A DNA stretch of 22,848 bases from Mariprofundus sp. (GTDB lineage: Bacteria; Pseudomonadota; Zetaproteobacteria; Mariprofundales; Mariprofundaceae). Below the pieces are notes generated by a model. The model was not told the DNA's origin. It saw nothing but the letters and a program-made list of their open reading frames with translations, and ran no database searches. The DNA lies in contig JAUZQI010000113.1 of assembly GCA_030951095.1 (NCBI GenBank), positions 1 to 22,848 of the forward strand, in the 5' to 3' direction. The number at the start of each line of letters is the position of its first letter. The first letter of the stretch is position 1. Below, piece by piece: positions 7,747 to 15,627 of this stretch. A program made the position numbers and the translations under genes.

Positions 7747-8711
7747 GCGTTCTGGTAGTCAAAAACGTCAGTAAAACATTTACTGCCGGGGGCATGTTTC
7801 GGGCTATCGGCAAAAATAAACGGGCCGTGGATCATGTGTCATTCTGTCTGGATGCGGGGGAAACGCTGGCGATTGTCGGGGAATCAGGTAGTGGAAAATC
7901 AACCACAGCGCGACTGGCCATGCGTTTATTGCAGGCTGATAGCGGTTGCATTGAATGGAACGGAATAGATATTACTGCACTCGGTGGCAAGACTTTGCGT
8001 CAACGCAGGAATCATATCCAGATGGTGTTTCAGGATCCGTTTGCCAGTCTGAATCCGCGTATGAAAATCTGGGAAACCGTGGCTGAAGGATTGCGTGTTC
8101 ACCGATCGGATATGTCGAAAAAACAGCGACGGAATCTGGTAGCTGAAACATTGCATCTGTGCGGTCTGGATGCGGCGGGTATGGATCGTTATCCGCACCA
8201 GTTTTCCGGTGGTCAGAGACAGAGAATCGGTATTGCCCGCGCCCTGATTGTAGAACCTGCCGTGCTGGTACTGGACGAACCGGTATCTGCCCTGGATGTG
8301 TCGGTACAAGCCCAGATTCTCAACCTTCTGAAAGAATTACAGGAAGCCAAGGGACTGGCTTATTTGTTTATTTCGCATGATTTGTCGGTGGTGTCCCACA
8401 TCGCCAACCGCATTGCTGTCATGTTTGACGGAAGAATTGTCGAACAGGGTAGTGCAGCGGAGGTATTTGAACATCCGCATCATCCCTATACCCGTGCATT
8501 ACTCGATGCCCGGCCTATTTTGCATCCATCGCAAAGACAGATCAGGAAATCCGGTGATAACCATGGTGATAAAACCGGTGAAGGTATAGCTGCAACTGGT
8601 TGTGCCTATCAGTTGAGATGCCCGTATGCTTCAACCGATTGTGCTACTTTTGATGGTCAATTAAACAGCCTGGGTTTTGCCTGCCTGCATCCGCTGCCAG
8701 AAACCAAATGA
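7743..8711 (+). CDS. Oligopeptide-type ABC transporter ATPase, OppF/DppF-like
   Basis: A 322-aa partner of the preceding ATPase; the two would form the heterodimeric motor of a peptide-type importer, as the two halves of fused YejF do. Motifs are Walker A GESGSGKS (46-53), Q-loop VFQDPFASLNPR (95-106), signature FSGGQRQR (154-161) and Walker B AVLVLDEP (173-180). The C-terminal extension is short and holds the cysteine set CAYQLRCPYASTDC. It is coupled to neighbours at both ends through ATGA overlaps (7743-7746 and 8708-8711), so all three genes should be translated from one message. Confidence 0.9.
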   Translation: MSVLVVKNVSKTFTAGGMFRAIGKNKRAVDHVSFCLDAGETLAIVGESGSGKSTTARLAMRLLQADSGCIEWNGIDITALGGKTLRQRRNHIQMVFQDPFASLNPRMKIWETVAEGLRVHRSDMSKKQRRNLVAETLHLCGLDAAGMDRYPHQFSGGQRQRIGIARALIVEPAVLVLDEPVSALDVSVQAQILNLLKELQEAKGLAYLFISHDLSVVSHIANRIAVMFDGRIVEQGSAAEVFEHPHHPYTRALLDARPILHPSQRQIRKSGDNHGDKTGEGIAATGCAYQLRCPYASTDCATFDGQLNSLGFACLHPLPETK

Positions 8712-10570
8712 CAGGGTTTGCCGGACTGATCCGGCGCGACTTTGCTGACGATTCCCCACTGGCTGCCAGTTTGCCCGGATATTCGCGTCGGGATGGACAA
8801 ATCGATCTGGCGGGGGAGGTTGCTACGGCATTTGAGGCCGGCTCCATGTTGCTGGCCGAAGCTGAAACCGGCACGGGTAAAACGCTTGCTTATCTGGTTC
8901 CGGCACTGCGTTCTGACACAAAGGTTCTCATTTCCACTCATACCCGGGCATTGCAGGATCAGCTGGTACACCGCGACTTACCTGATGTACAAAAGGCACT
9001 TGGTGCCTCCCGACGTGTCGCCCTGCTCAAAGGGCGCTCCAATTATCTCTGTCCGCAACGATTGAAACTCTTTGTTTCCAGTCCGCAGCTGGAAATGTGG
9101 GCACAGAAATCGATACTGAAAGTATTGGACTGGTCACACCAGACGAAGGATGGTGACCTGTCAGGTCTGCCATTCGATGTGTTTGCCAAAGGGATAGGCC
9201 CTATGGTGACAGCAACAGCAGATCAGTGTCTGGGATCAAAATGCGGGGATTTTGACCGTTGCCCATTGATGAAAGCTCGTCAGAAAGCACAGGCAGCAGA
9301 TATTGTCGTGACCAATCATAGCCTGCTGTTGTCCGATGCGGTATTGAAGGCGGGTGAATTCGGTGAACTGTTACCGGATTTCGATACTTATGTACTGGAT
9401 GAAGCACATTCATTGGCGGATCTGGCATGCCAGCATTTCGGAGTGCAACTAACGCGTCTGAAACTGATTCAGTGGCTCAATGACATGCAGGCGCAACTTG
9501 ATGCCATGGGAGATGAGCCGGCTCTGAAAAAGGATGTGACAACACTCGGAAAAACAGTGCTTGATTGCTGGTTGAAAACAGGCCTGGAGGATTTACAGCA
9601 GGCATGGGTAGCGATATGCAAAGTGGCCGAATCCAGACGCGAACGCAGCGAGGATATGGCCAGATTGGCTGATCGCGCTGAGCAGATAGCATCTGATATC
9701 GAAATGGTGCGGGAACCTTTGCAGGGATTCGTTGGATGGAGTGAGGGTGAAGGCGAATATCTGAAATATATGGTTGCTCCGGTAGAAACCGGGCCTGTAT
9801 TGCACAGCCATTTATGGGAGCGCCCGGCCTCATTCGTACTGATGTCGGCCACACTGCGGTTATCCGGTAGCTTTGACCATGCCAAAACACGGCTGGGGCT
9901 GGATAAAGCGGACGAGGTATTTCATGCTTCCCCATTCGATTATAGCAAACAGGCAATGATTTATTTGCCGCGTCATATGCCAAACCCGTTTTCCGAGCAG
10001 GGTATTGAAGCCATTACTGATGAGATGGAAACGTTGATCCGGGCCTCGCACGGGCGTGCTTTTGTATTGTTTACGTCGTGGAATATGCTCAGGCAGGTCG
10101 GGCCGGAACTGGCGCAGCGCTTGCCCTGGAATGTATTGATTCAGGGCGAGAGTGGCAGTCGTGATGCTATCCTTGATGCTTTTCGAACCGATACTCATTC
10201 CGTGCTCTGTGGCACGCGCAGTTTCTGGGAAGGCGTCGATGTGCCGGGTGAGGCATTGAGTCTGGTGATTATCGATAAAATGCCTTTTATGCCGCCTAAT
10301 GATCCGTTATTGAAAGCACGTATACAAAAATGCGAAGAGCGTGGCGGCAGCGGTTTTCAGGATATCCAGCTGCCGGAGGCTATTGCGGTACTTCGACAGG
10401 GTACGGGCCGTTTGATTCGCTCGGTGCATGACCGGGGCGTTATGGCTTTGCTGGATTCCCGATTATATCATAAGTCCTATGGCCGGGAAGTGGTTCGCAA
10501 CCTGCCACCTGCTCCGATCAGGGACGACCTGTCAGAAGTCCGCTGGTTCTTTGAGGAGCAAGACCCATAA
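8708..10570 (+). CDS. ATP-dependent DNA helicase, DinG/YoaA family
   Basis: A 620-aa superfamily 2 helicase of the XPD-like branch, expected to unwind DNA 5'-3' during repair or damage tolerance. Walker A is AETGTGKT (52-59) and the DEAH box is at 231-234. Four cysteines lie between them (Cys115 in NYLCP; Cys174, Cys179, Cys185) in the family's iron-sulfur cluster pattern, followed by the ADIVVTNHSLLL strand. Motif VI is RQGTGRLIRS near the C-terminus, and a GTRSFWEGVDVPGE block precedes it. Length fits YoaA (about 640 aa) better than E. coli DinG (about 715 aa). Start overlaps the ABC gene stop by 4 bp. The operon link to a transporter ATPase is unexplained and may be only positional. Confidence 0.9.
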   Translation: MTGFAGLIRRDFADDSPLAASLPGYSRRDGQIDLAGEVATAFEAGSMLLAEAETGTGKTLAYLVPALRSDTKVLISTHTRALQDQLVHRDLPDVQKALGASRRVALLKGRSNYLCPQRLKLFVSSPQLEMWAQKSILKVLDWSHQTKDGDLSGLPFDVFAKGIGPMVTATADQCLGSKCGDFDRCPLMKARQKAQAADIVVTNHSLLLSDAVLKAGEFGELLPDFDTYVLDEAHSLADLACQHFGVQLTRLKLIQWLNDMQAQLDAMGDEPALKKDVTTLGKTVLDCWLKTGLEDLQQAWVAICKVAESRRERSEDMARLADRAEQIASDIEMVREPLQGFVGWSEGEGEYLKYMVAPVETGPVLHSHLWERPASFVLMSATLRLSGSFDHAKTRLGLDKADEVFHASPFDYSKQAMIYLPRHMPNPFSEQGIEAITDEMETLIRASHGRAFVLFTSWNMLRQVGPELAQRLPWNVLIQGESGSRDAILDAFRTDTHSVLCGTRSFWEGVDVPGEALSLVIIDKMPFMPPNDPLLKARIQKCEERGGSGFQDIQLPEAIAVLRQGTGRLIRSVHDRGVMALLDSRLYHKSYGREVVRNLPPAPIRDDLSEVRWFFEEQDP

Positions 10571-10595
10571 AGCCATGGGTGTGGCTTTATGGGTC
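10562..10595. repeat. 14-bp perfect hairpin over the helicase stop codon
   Basis: GACCCATAAAGCCA (10562-10575) and TGGCTTTATGGGTC (10582-10595) pair perfectly around a TGGGTG loop. The left arm contains the helicase stop codon (10568-10570). There is no U-tract on either strand, so it looks like an mRNA 3'-end stabiliser or a partial terminator rather than a canonical one. Confidence 0.75.
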
Positions 10596-10614
10596 GCGAT
10601 AGTTCAAAATAACC

Positions 10615-10633
10615 AAAGCCATGGGTGTGGCTT
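10615..10633. repeat. Second copy of the 19-bp helicase-tail repeat
   Basis: AAAGCCATGGGTGTGGCTT (10615-10633) is identical to 10569-10587, 46 bp upstream. It keeps only the inner stem (AAGCCA/TGGCTT) and the same TGGGTG loop. It sits between convergent genes; a TATTTTG stretch follows it on the minus strand, so weak minus-strand termination for the 10646-11065 gene is conceivable. Confidence 0.7.
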
Positions 10634-10645
10634 GCATATCGTTCA

Positions 10646-11065
10646 TTATTTTTCCCCATTATTCCGTTGCTGTTTTCTTTCCAACTCCAGTTCCAGACGT
10701 TCCTTGAAACTCATTCTTTTTTCTTTCTGCCTGGCGGTCATTGGTCCTTCGGTCTTGGATAGATTACGACTCAAGCCATTAAGTCCATCTAAAAAACCGT
10801 TGAGATACCCATTTAACTTTGCATTCCCTCTTTTTCCACTTTCTTTTGAAGCCTCAGCTTTCTTTTTGATCTGTTCCGCACCATATACCGTGCGACGTTC
10901 AATTGGCACAGCGGCCTTTTGCACAGCAGGATGATGTTGCTTTTTTTCAGCATTATTCGAAGCCGAGTCAACCTTTTGATCTCTGGCATCAATACTATTA
11001 GCTGCATATGATCCCCCGGGTAATATAACGAGAGACATCAATATTATCGTAAAAAGTGTTCTCAT
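10646..11065 (-). CDS. Small secreted charged protein of unknown function
   Basis: A 139-aa protein I do not recognise. Residues 1-21 form a clear signal peptide (MRTLFTIILMSLVILPGGSYA) with cleavage before AANS. The mature part is rich in Lys, Glu, Gln and Arg, with a Gly/Leu/Asn-rich centre (KLNGYLNGFLDGLNGLSRNL, about 83-102) and a helical, strongly charged tail (ARQKEKRMSFKERLELELERK) that looks coiled-coil-like. No cysteine and no catalytic motif are visible. The start is supported by AAAGGAGAG just upstream of the ATG on the minus strand. It stands alone, convergent with the helicase gene and divergent from alsT. The signal peptide and binding site argue that it is real. Confidence 0.7.
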   Translation of the reverse strand: MRTLFTIILMSLVILPGGSYAANSIDARDQKVDSASNNAEKKQHHPAVQKAAVPIERRTVYGAEQIKKKAEASKESGKRGNAKLNGYLNGFLDGLNGLSRNLSKTEGPMTARQKEKRMSFKERLELELERKQQRNNGEK

Positions 11066-11443
11066 ATCACTCTCCTTTGACTATGGTAGTCTTCCGCTTG
11101 CCATAGAAATTACCGCTATATTTTGTGAGGGGATGCAAAGGGGTTGATGGTCTGAAAATTTCTTGATTTGGAGCAGCCATTTCGCTGTGTCAAAATATTG
11201 ATTTCAAAACCAGATAACCTTTTTGACTATCAGCCAAGCCCCCTTTGGCAAGATATGAGTTGTCTGAATTGGTTGTGTTTGGGAGCTTTCGATGACGGAA
11301 ATGTTGCAGAAAACAGAAGGATGGCCGTTTTGTGCGTACATTGATTTAGTTGTGTTTTACCCCATATTGGAGAGTCACTTTCTTTCAGGTTTCGGGGCTT
11401 ACGGCAAGCGTTCCTATGCTGAAAGAAACTGGCTGGAGAGTAC
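11066..11443. other. 378-bp gap between divergent genes, carrying the alsT leader
   Basis: No coding region is convincing here. A 6-bp inverted repeat CTATGG (11081-11086)/CCATAG (11101-11106) lies just upstream of the minus-strand gene. On the minus strand TTGACA occurs at 11193-11188, but no matching -10 follows. The plus-strand end holds the stem-loop described separately (11373-11434). Promoters for both flanking genes must lie here, though I cannot place them. Confidence 0.6.
11373..11434 (+). promoter_or_regulatory. Structured leader directly upstream of the alsT ribosome binding site
   Basis: AGTCACTTTCTTTCAG (11373-11388) pairs with CTGAAAGAAACTGGCT (11419-11434), a 16-bp stem with one C-C mismatch and one G-T pair; the inner 10 bp are perfect. 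The 30-base loop contains a second small stem, GCTT (11397-11400)/AAGC (11406-11409). GGAGAG (11435-11440), the alsT ribosome binding site, begins at the base right after the stem. This resembles a translation-control element. I see no glycine-riboswitch core. Confidence 0.55.
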
Positions 11444-12976
11444 ATGAAATCCATTTTTAATATCATTGCACTAGTGTCGTTCTTATTGCCAGCACAGCTG
11501 GCTCATGCCCAGCCCGAAGGTGCTCCCGGCATTGATGCTTTTTTTGGAACGGTGAATGGCTATATGGCATCTGTATTGTTCTTCGATGTTATGCCCGGCG
11601 ATGCCAGCATGCCTTTTATTGTGGCATGGTTGGTGGTTGGTGCGGTGTATCTGACCTGCCGGTTTGGCTTCATCAATGTACGCATGATGGGGCATGCATT
11701 GCAGGTGATTCGGGGTAAATATCAGTCACCGGAAGATAAAGGCGAGGTGTCACCATTCCAGGCATTGACCACTGCTTTATCGGCCACGGTCGGGCTCGGT
11801 AATATTGCCGGCGTAGCTATTGCAGTCAGTATTGGCGGCCCTGGCGCAACATTCTGGATGATCATCGCAGGGTTTTTCGGTATGACTGCCAAATTCACCG
11901 AAGTGACACTGGCCCAGACCTATCGTGAAATTCGGCCGGATGGACGCATTATGGGTGGGGCCATGGAATATTTATCACGTGGTTTTGCTGAAAAAGGCAT
12001 GGCAGGAACCGGCAAGGCGCTGGCTGTGTTATTCGCGGTACTTTGCATTGGCGCTTCTCTGGGCGGTGGGAATGCGTTCCAGGTATCGCAGGCGCTTGGT
12101 GCGGTGCAGGGCGAGCTGCCCTTTTTCCAGCAATACCCATGGGTGTTTGGTGTATTTATGGCCGGTGCGGTAGGGCTGGTAATTATCGGCGGCATTCGTC
12201 GTATTGCGCATGCAGCAGAAACCATTGTTCCGGCTATGGTATTCATTTATTTGTCTGCCTGCCTGTGGATTATTCTCTCCCATGCCAGCGCAATTCCCGC
12301 AGCTCTTTCGTTGATTGTCAGCGAGGCATTCGCGCCGACGGCAGTGGCTGGTGGTATGATCGGTGTGCTGGTTCAGGGATTTAAGCGTGCGGCCTTTTCC
12401 AGCGAGGCTGGTATCGGTTCGGCTGCCATCGCCCACTCGGCTGCATCAGTAAAATATCCCATCCGCCAGGGCTTTGTTGCCTTGTATGAGCCGTTTATTG
12501 ATACCATTATCATTTGCACTATGACTGCGCTGGTCATTATTCTGACCGGGGTATACAACGCACCGGAGCATCATGCGCTGGTGGAGGCAAGCAAAGGTGC
12601 TGCTCTGACAGCGGTGGCTTTTGGCTCGGTGATATCGTGGTTTCCGATTATTCTGGCAATTTCGGTGGTATTGTTTGCTTATTCCACCATGATTTCATGG
12701 TCTTATTATGGCGAACGCTGTTGGACTTATGTGTTCGGTGAACGGTATTCGATGGTCTACCGCATTATTTTTCTGATGTTTGTAGTGCTGGCCTCACTGG
12801 TCAGTGCGGGCAATATCCTTGATTTCTCCGACTTGCTGTTATTATCCATGGCCTTTCCTAACTTTTTAGCCTTGTATTTATTGCAAGGTAAAGTGTCTGT
12901 CGCCCTCAAGGACTACCTTGGTATGTTGCGTAGCGGAGAAATGGATCGGGATGTTCACATCAGGGTTTCTGAATAA
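11444..12976 (+). CDS. Sodium:alanine/glycine symporter, AGCS (AlsT/DagA) family
   Basis: A 510-aa inner-membrane carrier that couples Na+ (or H+) to uptake of alanine, glycine or a related amino acid. The family signature lies at about 112-138 (SATVGLGNIAGVAIAVSIGG, then PGATFW), followed by GMTAKFTEVTLAQTYRE. About ten further hydrophobic segments follow, including SSEAGIGSAAIAHSAA, a conserved AGCS block. The protein starts with a signal-peptide-like stretch (1-22, ending AHAQ), common in proteobacterial AGCS members. Start ATG has GGAGAG four bases upstream. The 3' end overlaps the convergent AsmA-like gene by 17 bp. Which amino acid it carries cannot be read from the sequence. Confidence 0.93.
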   Translation: MKSIFNIIALVSFLLPAQLAHAQPEGAPGIDAFFGTVNGYMASVLFFDVMPGDASMPFIVAWLVVGAVYLTCRFGFINVRMMGHALQVIRGKYQSPEDKGEVSPFQALTTALSATVGLGNIAGVAIAVSIGGPGATFWMIIAGFFGMTAKFTEVTLAQTYREIRPDGRIMGGAMEYLSRGFAEKGMAGTGKALAVLFAVLCIGASLGGGNAFQVSQALGAVQGELPFFQQYPWVFGVFMAGAVGLVIIGGIRRIAHAAETIVPAMVFIYLSACLWIILSHASAIPAALSLIVSEAFAPTAVAGGMIGVLVQGFKRAAFSSEAGIGSAAIAHSAASVKYPIRQGFVALYEPFIDTIIICTMTALVIILTGVYNAPEHHALVEASKGAALTAVAFGSVISWFPIILAISVVLFAYSTMISWSYYGERCWTYVFGERYSMVYRIIFLMFVVLASLVSAGNILDFSDLLLLSMAFPNFLALYLLQGKVSVALKDYLGMLRSGEMDRDVHIRVSE

Positions 12977-15614
12977 GCTGCCAGTTTATTTCAGGCAGGA
13001 CACTATCGATTAAATAGCCCGTTGCATCGGCACTGTTAAAAACTCGACCCTGTAGATGGAGTGCTGGAGTTATGCCGGCTTTTCCACGGTACTGTTGGTG
13101 CTGACGGAGCAGTTTGATGTTGGAAAGATTTACCCTGTCCTGATCAATATGGAATCTGAATCCGAGTTTACTGAAGGCGTAGGATTTAAATAATGGTGTT
13201 TTAATGCCAAGATGTTCAGTAAGTGATTCGGCTTGCATCTGTTTTTTCCAGCCGCCATTATAAATGAGGATATCGCCATTACTATGTTGCCAGGCAGCCC
13301 AGTTGGGCTGTGCAATGTCGCCGGCCAGTTTGATGTTGGCATGCAATTTGCCGCTCATATCAGCCTGAAACCATGCAGCTAACCTGGGCAGTTTGTGTAA
13401 CTCGACATTTTCGACACGTATATATCCCTGAATAGCCAATCCATTATCTACATGGGCTGAGTGTCCATCTGCAGAAGATTTATTGGAAGCAGGGAACAAT
13501 GTCAGTTCTTTACTGGAGAATGAGCCATCAGCCAGTATAGATTGTAGTTCCTTTAGCTTCAGCTTTCCTCCGTCAAGGCTGTAGCTGCTCTGAATTTCAT
13601 ACCAGTGATTGTCCAGCAGTGTTAGCCCGACATGCTGAATTTGGCCGTTCAATGCGATTTTTCGCCAGAATCTCCCTGGGGCAGGCATTGTATTCCAGTC
13701 CAGATTCCCGGCAGTGATATCCACATTACCACGCTGTTTTGCTACCTCATACGAGCCTTTCAGTTCAGCCTTTCCAAGTGGGCCATGAACCAGCAAATGG
13801 CTGCTGCTGACGATGCCGTGTTTCACATCAATAATTCCGTTAGCAAGCCATGGTTCCGTTCCCAGATTCTGCAATTGCCAGTGGCCTGTCATATGACCGA
13901 ACCAGTCAGCATCATGATTCGACCATGAAGTCTGGCCACTTCCTTGCAGTGAACCCTTCAATGGTGGAATATCTACTGGCAATTGAATGGAGAAATTCTG
14001 GAGCTGATCAAGATTCAGATTCAATCGATCGATTGCCAGTTTATACCTGCCTTTTTTTATCGACCAATTGAGTTGATTCAGGATGGACTTATCCAGTTGG
14101 CAATGTTGCATGCTGACTGTAGTAGGCAAGATTCCGGAAAAGCCGATTTTGAACTGACATAAGGCAGCGACTTGTTGCGGTTTCTTAAACCACGGGGCAT
14201 AGCTCACCTGAGCCTGTGTAGCATCCATATCAACCTCAAGATGTTTGCCGGATGATTGTTGGTGTAAATGCAGTGTGCCACTAAGCTGGCCAGTTGCCTT
14301 TAGAATCGGATCCATTCCCAGTGATACCAGCAATAGGTTGGCTAGTGGTTGCCATAGTTTTGCATCCGCCGCATCCGTATCGATAAACATTTCCTTGTCA
14401 CCATTGGTTGCCTGAGAGCTGCGGATGTGAATTGCATCCGAATCCGAATCTGATGTTGTACTCATGGTGGCTTTAGCATTCCAGTGATTAGCACTTCCGG
14501 CAAATTCACTGGCCAGAATCTGTAAATCAGGCAGGGGTATATTATTCTTACCATCATGAAAGGCTGTTTTATTGACCTGTAGTCTGGCATGCCCCTGCCA
14601 AGCCTTTTTATCCCATCCAATATCAGCTTTCAGGTTTGTTATGCCTGAAATATTGCGCTGAAACATCAGGTTCTCGGGCAGGAACGGAAACCAGTCATGT
14701 AATGGAACCTGTTTTGCATCAAGAGTTGTGGTGCAATCATTTTCTTTACAGCCACCGTTGATAGCTAGAACAGTGCGTTTGCCAAAATTCATAAAACTGT
14801 CATGCCAGAGCAGCTTTCCCTCGCCCGGGTGGGTGAGTTTTCCTCGTAAGTTGAGAGCTGTTTTGCCGCTGTCATTTTTAAGTTCTACGGCCCCGGACAC
14901 CGACCATACTTGCCGCCTGGGTATGTCCAGAGTCAATGCACCACTGACAAATTTCCCCTTCTCGGCAAACCATGTGATCAATGTTTCAGGAATAAATGGT
15001 TTTAATCCGGAAAGCTGGAGCTGGTTCAGCTTTAATTTACCGAATCCGCCTGCAATTTCACCGGCGCGAAACAGCAAGTGGCCATTACCGCTAATTGATT
15101 GTTTGCCTTGCCGGGTATTTAATTCCCACAAAGTCTCCCGATTAGAGCCGATATTTCTGAGCTCCATATTCAGATTGTTTAATAGTTCGGAACCATCCGG
15201 TGCCAGTATCCGGCTGCGAATCAAATGAAGCCGTTTGATAGGCAGTGATGAAATGGCGGTAGATGTCAGCTGCAGTGATTCAGGGTGAATGGTGACGCTT
15301 GCATCATGAATATCGAGAGTGTTCACTTCGATTTTTCCCAACAATAGCGGCAATAGGCTGATACTGATATTCATATGTCGGGCCTGCATTTGATACTGTT
15401 TATGGACTAGTGAAATGCCATCCAGCCGGAGCCCGATACCATGTATGAATGCCAGTTCAGAGTGACTTACTGTCAGTGTGGCGTCTGTTGCATCGCTAAA
15501 TTGCCGATAAAAATGATTACTAAGATCAACTGAGTTAAGGCGTAAAAACAACACCATGCTGATGACCAACAGGCATGCACCGGCTACAAGTATCCTGCGC
15601 AGGCCTGTTGTCAT
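12960..15614 (-). CDS. AsmA-like (YhdP/TamB-type) envelope protein
   Basis: An 884-aa protein with one N-terminal membrane anchor (about 7-25, ILVAGACLLVISMVLFLRL) and a long periplasmic region of repeated beta-strand units (for example LDGISLVHKQYQMQARHMNI near the start and GNLDWNTMPAPGRF later). The N-terminal layout (membrane helix, LTVSHSELAFIHGIGLRLDGISL) is typical of AsmA-domain proteins. These belong to the bridge-like family proposed to move phospholipids between the membranes or to support outer-membrane assembly. It begins 13 bp after gatB and so is probably the last gene of the gat operon. No strong ribosome binding site is seen, which suggests coupling to gatB. Its stop lies inside the end of alsT. 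Family call is fairly firm; subfamily is not. Confidence 0.75.
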   Translation of the reverse strand: MTTGLRRILVAGACLLVISMVLFLRLNSVDLSNHFYRQFSDATDATLTVSHSELAFIHGIGLRLDGISLVHKQYQMQARHMNISISLLPLLLGKIEVNTLDIHDASVTIHPESLQLTSTAISSLPIKRLHLIRSRILAPDGSELLNNLNMELRNIGSNRETLWELNTRQGKQSISGNGHLLFRAGEIAGGFGKLKLNQLQLSGLKPFIPETLITWFAEKGKFVSGALTLDIPRRQVWSVSGAVELKNDSGKTALNLRGKLTHPGEGKLLWHDSFMNFGKRTVLAINGGCKENDCTTTLDAKQVPLHDWFPFLPENLMFQRNISGITNLKADIGWDKKAWQGHARLQVNKTAFHDGKNNIPLPDLQILASEFAGSANHWNAKATMSTTSDSDSDAIHIRSSQATNGDKEMFIDTDAADAKLWQPLANLLLVSLGMDPILKATGQLSGTLHLHQQSSGKHLEVDMDATQAQVSYAPWFKKPQQVAALCQFKIGFSGILPTTVSMQHCQLDKSILNQLNWSIKKGRYKLAIDRLNLNLDQLQNFSIQLPVDIPPLKGSLQGSGQTSWSNHDADWFGHMTGHWQLQNLGTEPWLANGIIDVKHGIVSSSHLLVHGPLGKAELKGSYEVAKQRGNVDITAGNLDWNTMPAPGRFWRKIALNGQIQHVGLTLLDNHWYEIQSSYSLDGGKLKLKELQSILADGSFSSKELTLFPASNKSSADGHSAHVDNGLAIQGYIRVENVELHKLPRLAAWFQADMSGKLHANIKLAGDIAQPNWAAWQHSNGDILIYNGGWKKQMQAESLTEHLGIKTPLFKSYAFSKLGFRFHIDQDRVNLSNIKLLRQHQQYRGKAGITPALHLQGRVFNSADATGYLIDSVLPEINWQLIQKP

Positions 15615-15627
15615 GTGAAAGAGCTGA

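Noticed and set aside
10428..10934. 168-aa plus-strand frame spanning the helicase tail
   Set aside because: It overlaps the helicase 3' end, runs through the hairpin repeats and lies antisense to the small secreted protein, which has the better start and signal peptide.
11223..11250. TTGACT plus GATATG as an alsT promoter
   Set aside because: Spacing is over 20 bp, beyond the usual 16-18.
11370..11443. Glycine riboswitch upstream of the AGCS symporter
   Set aside because: The conserved glycine aptamer core sequences are not found; only a long stem-loop is present.
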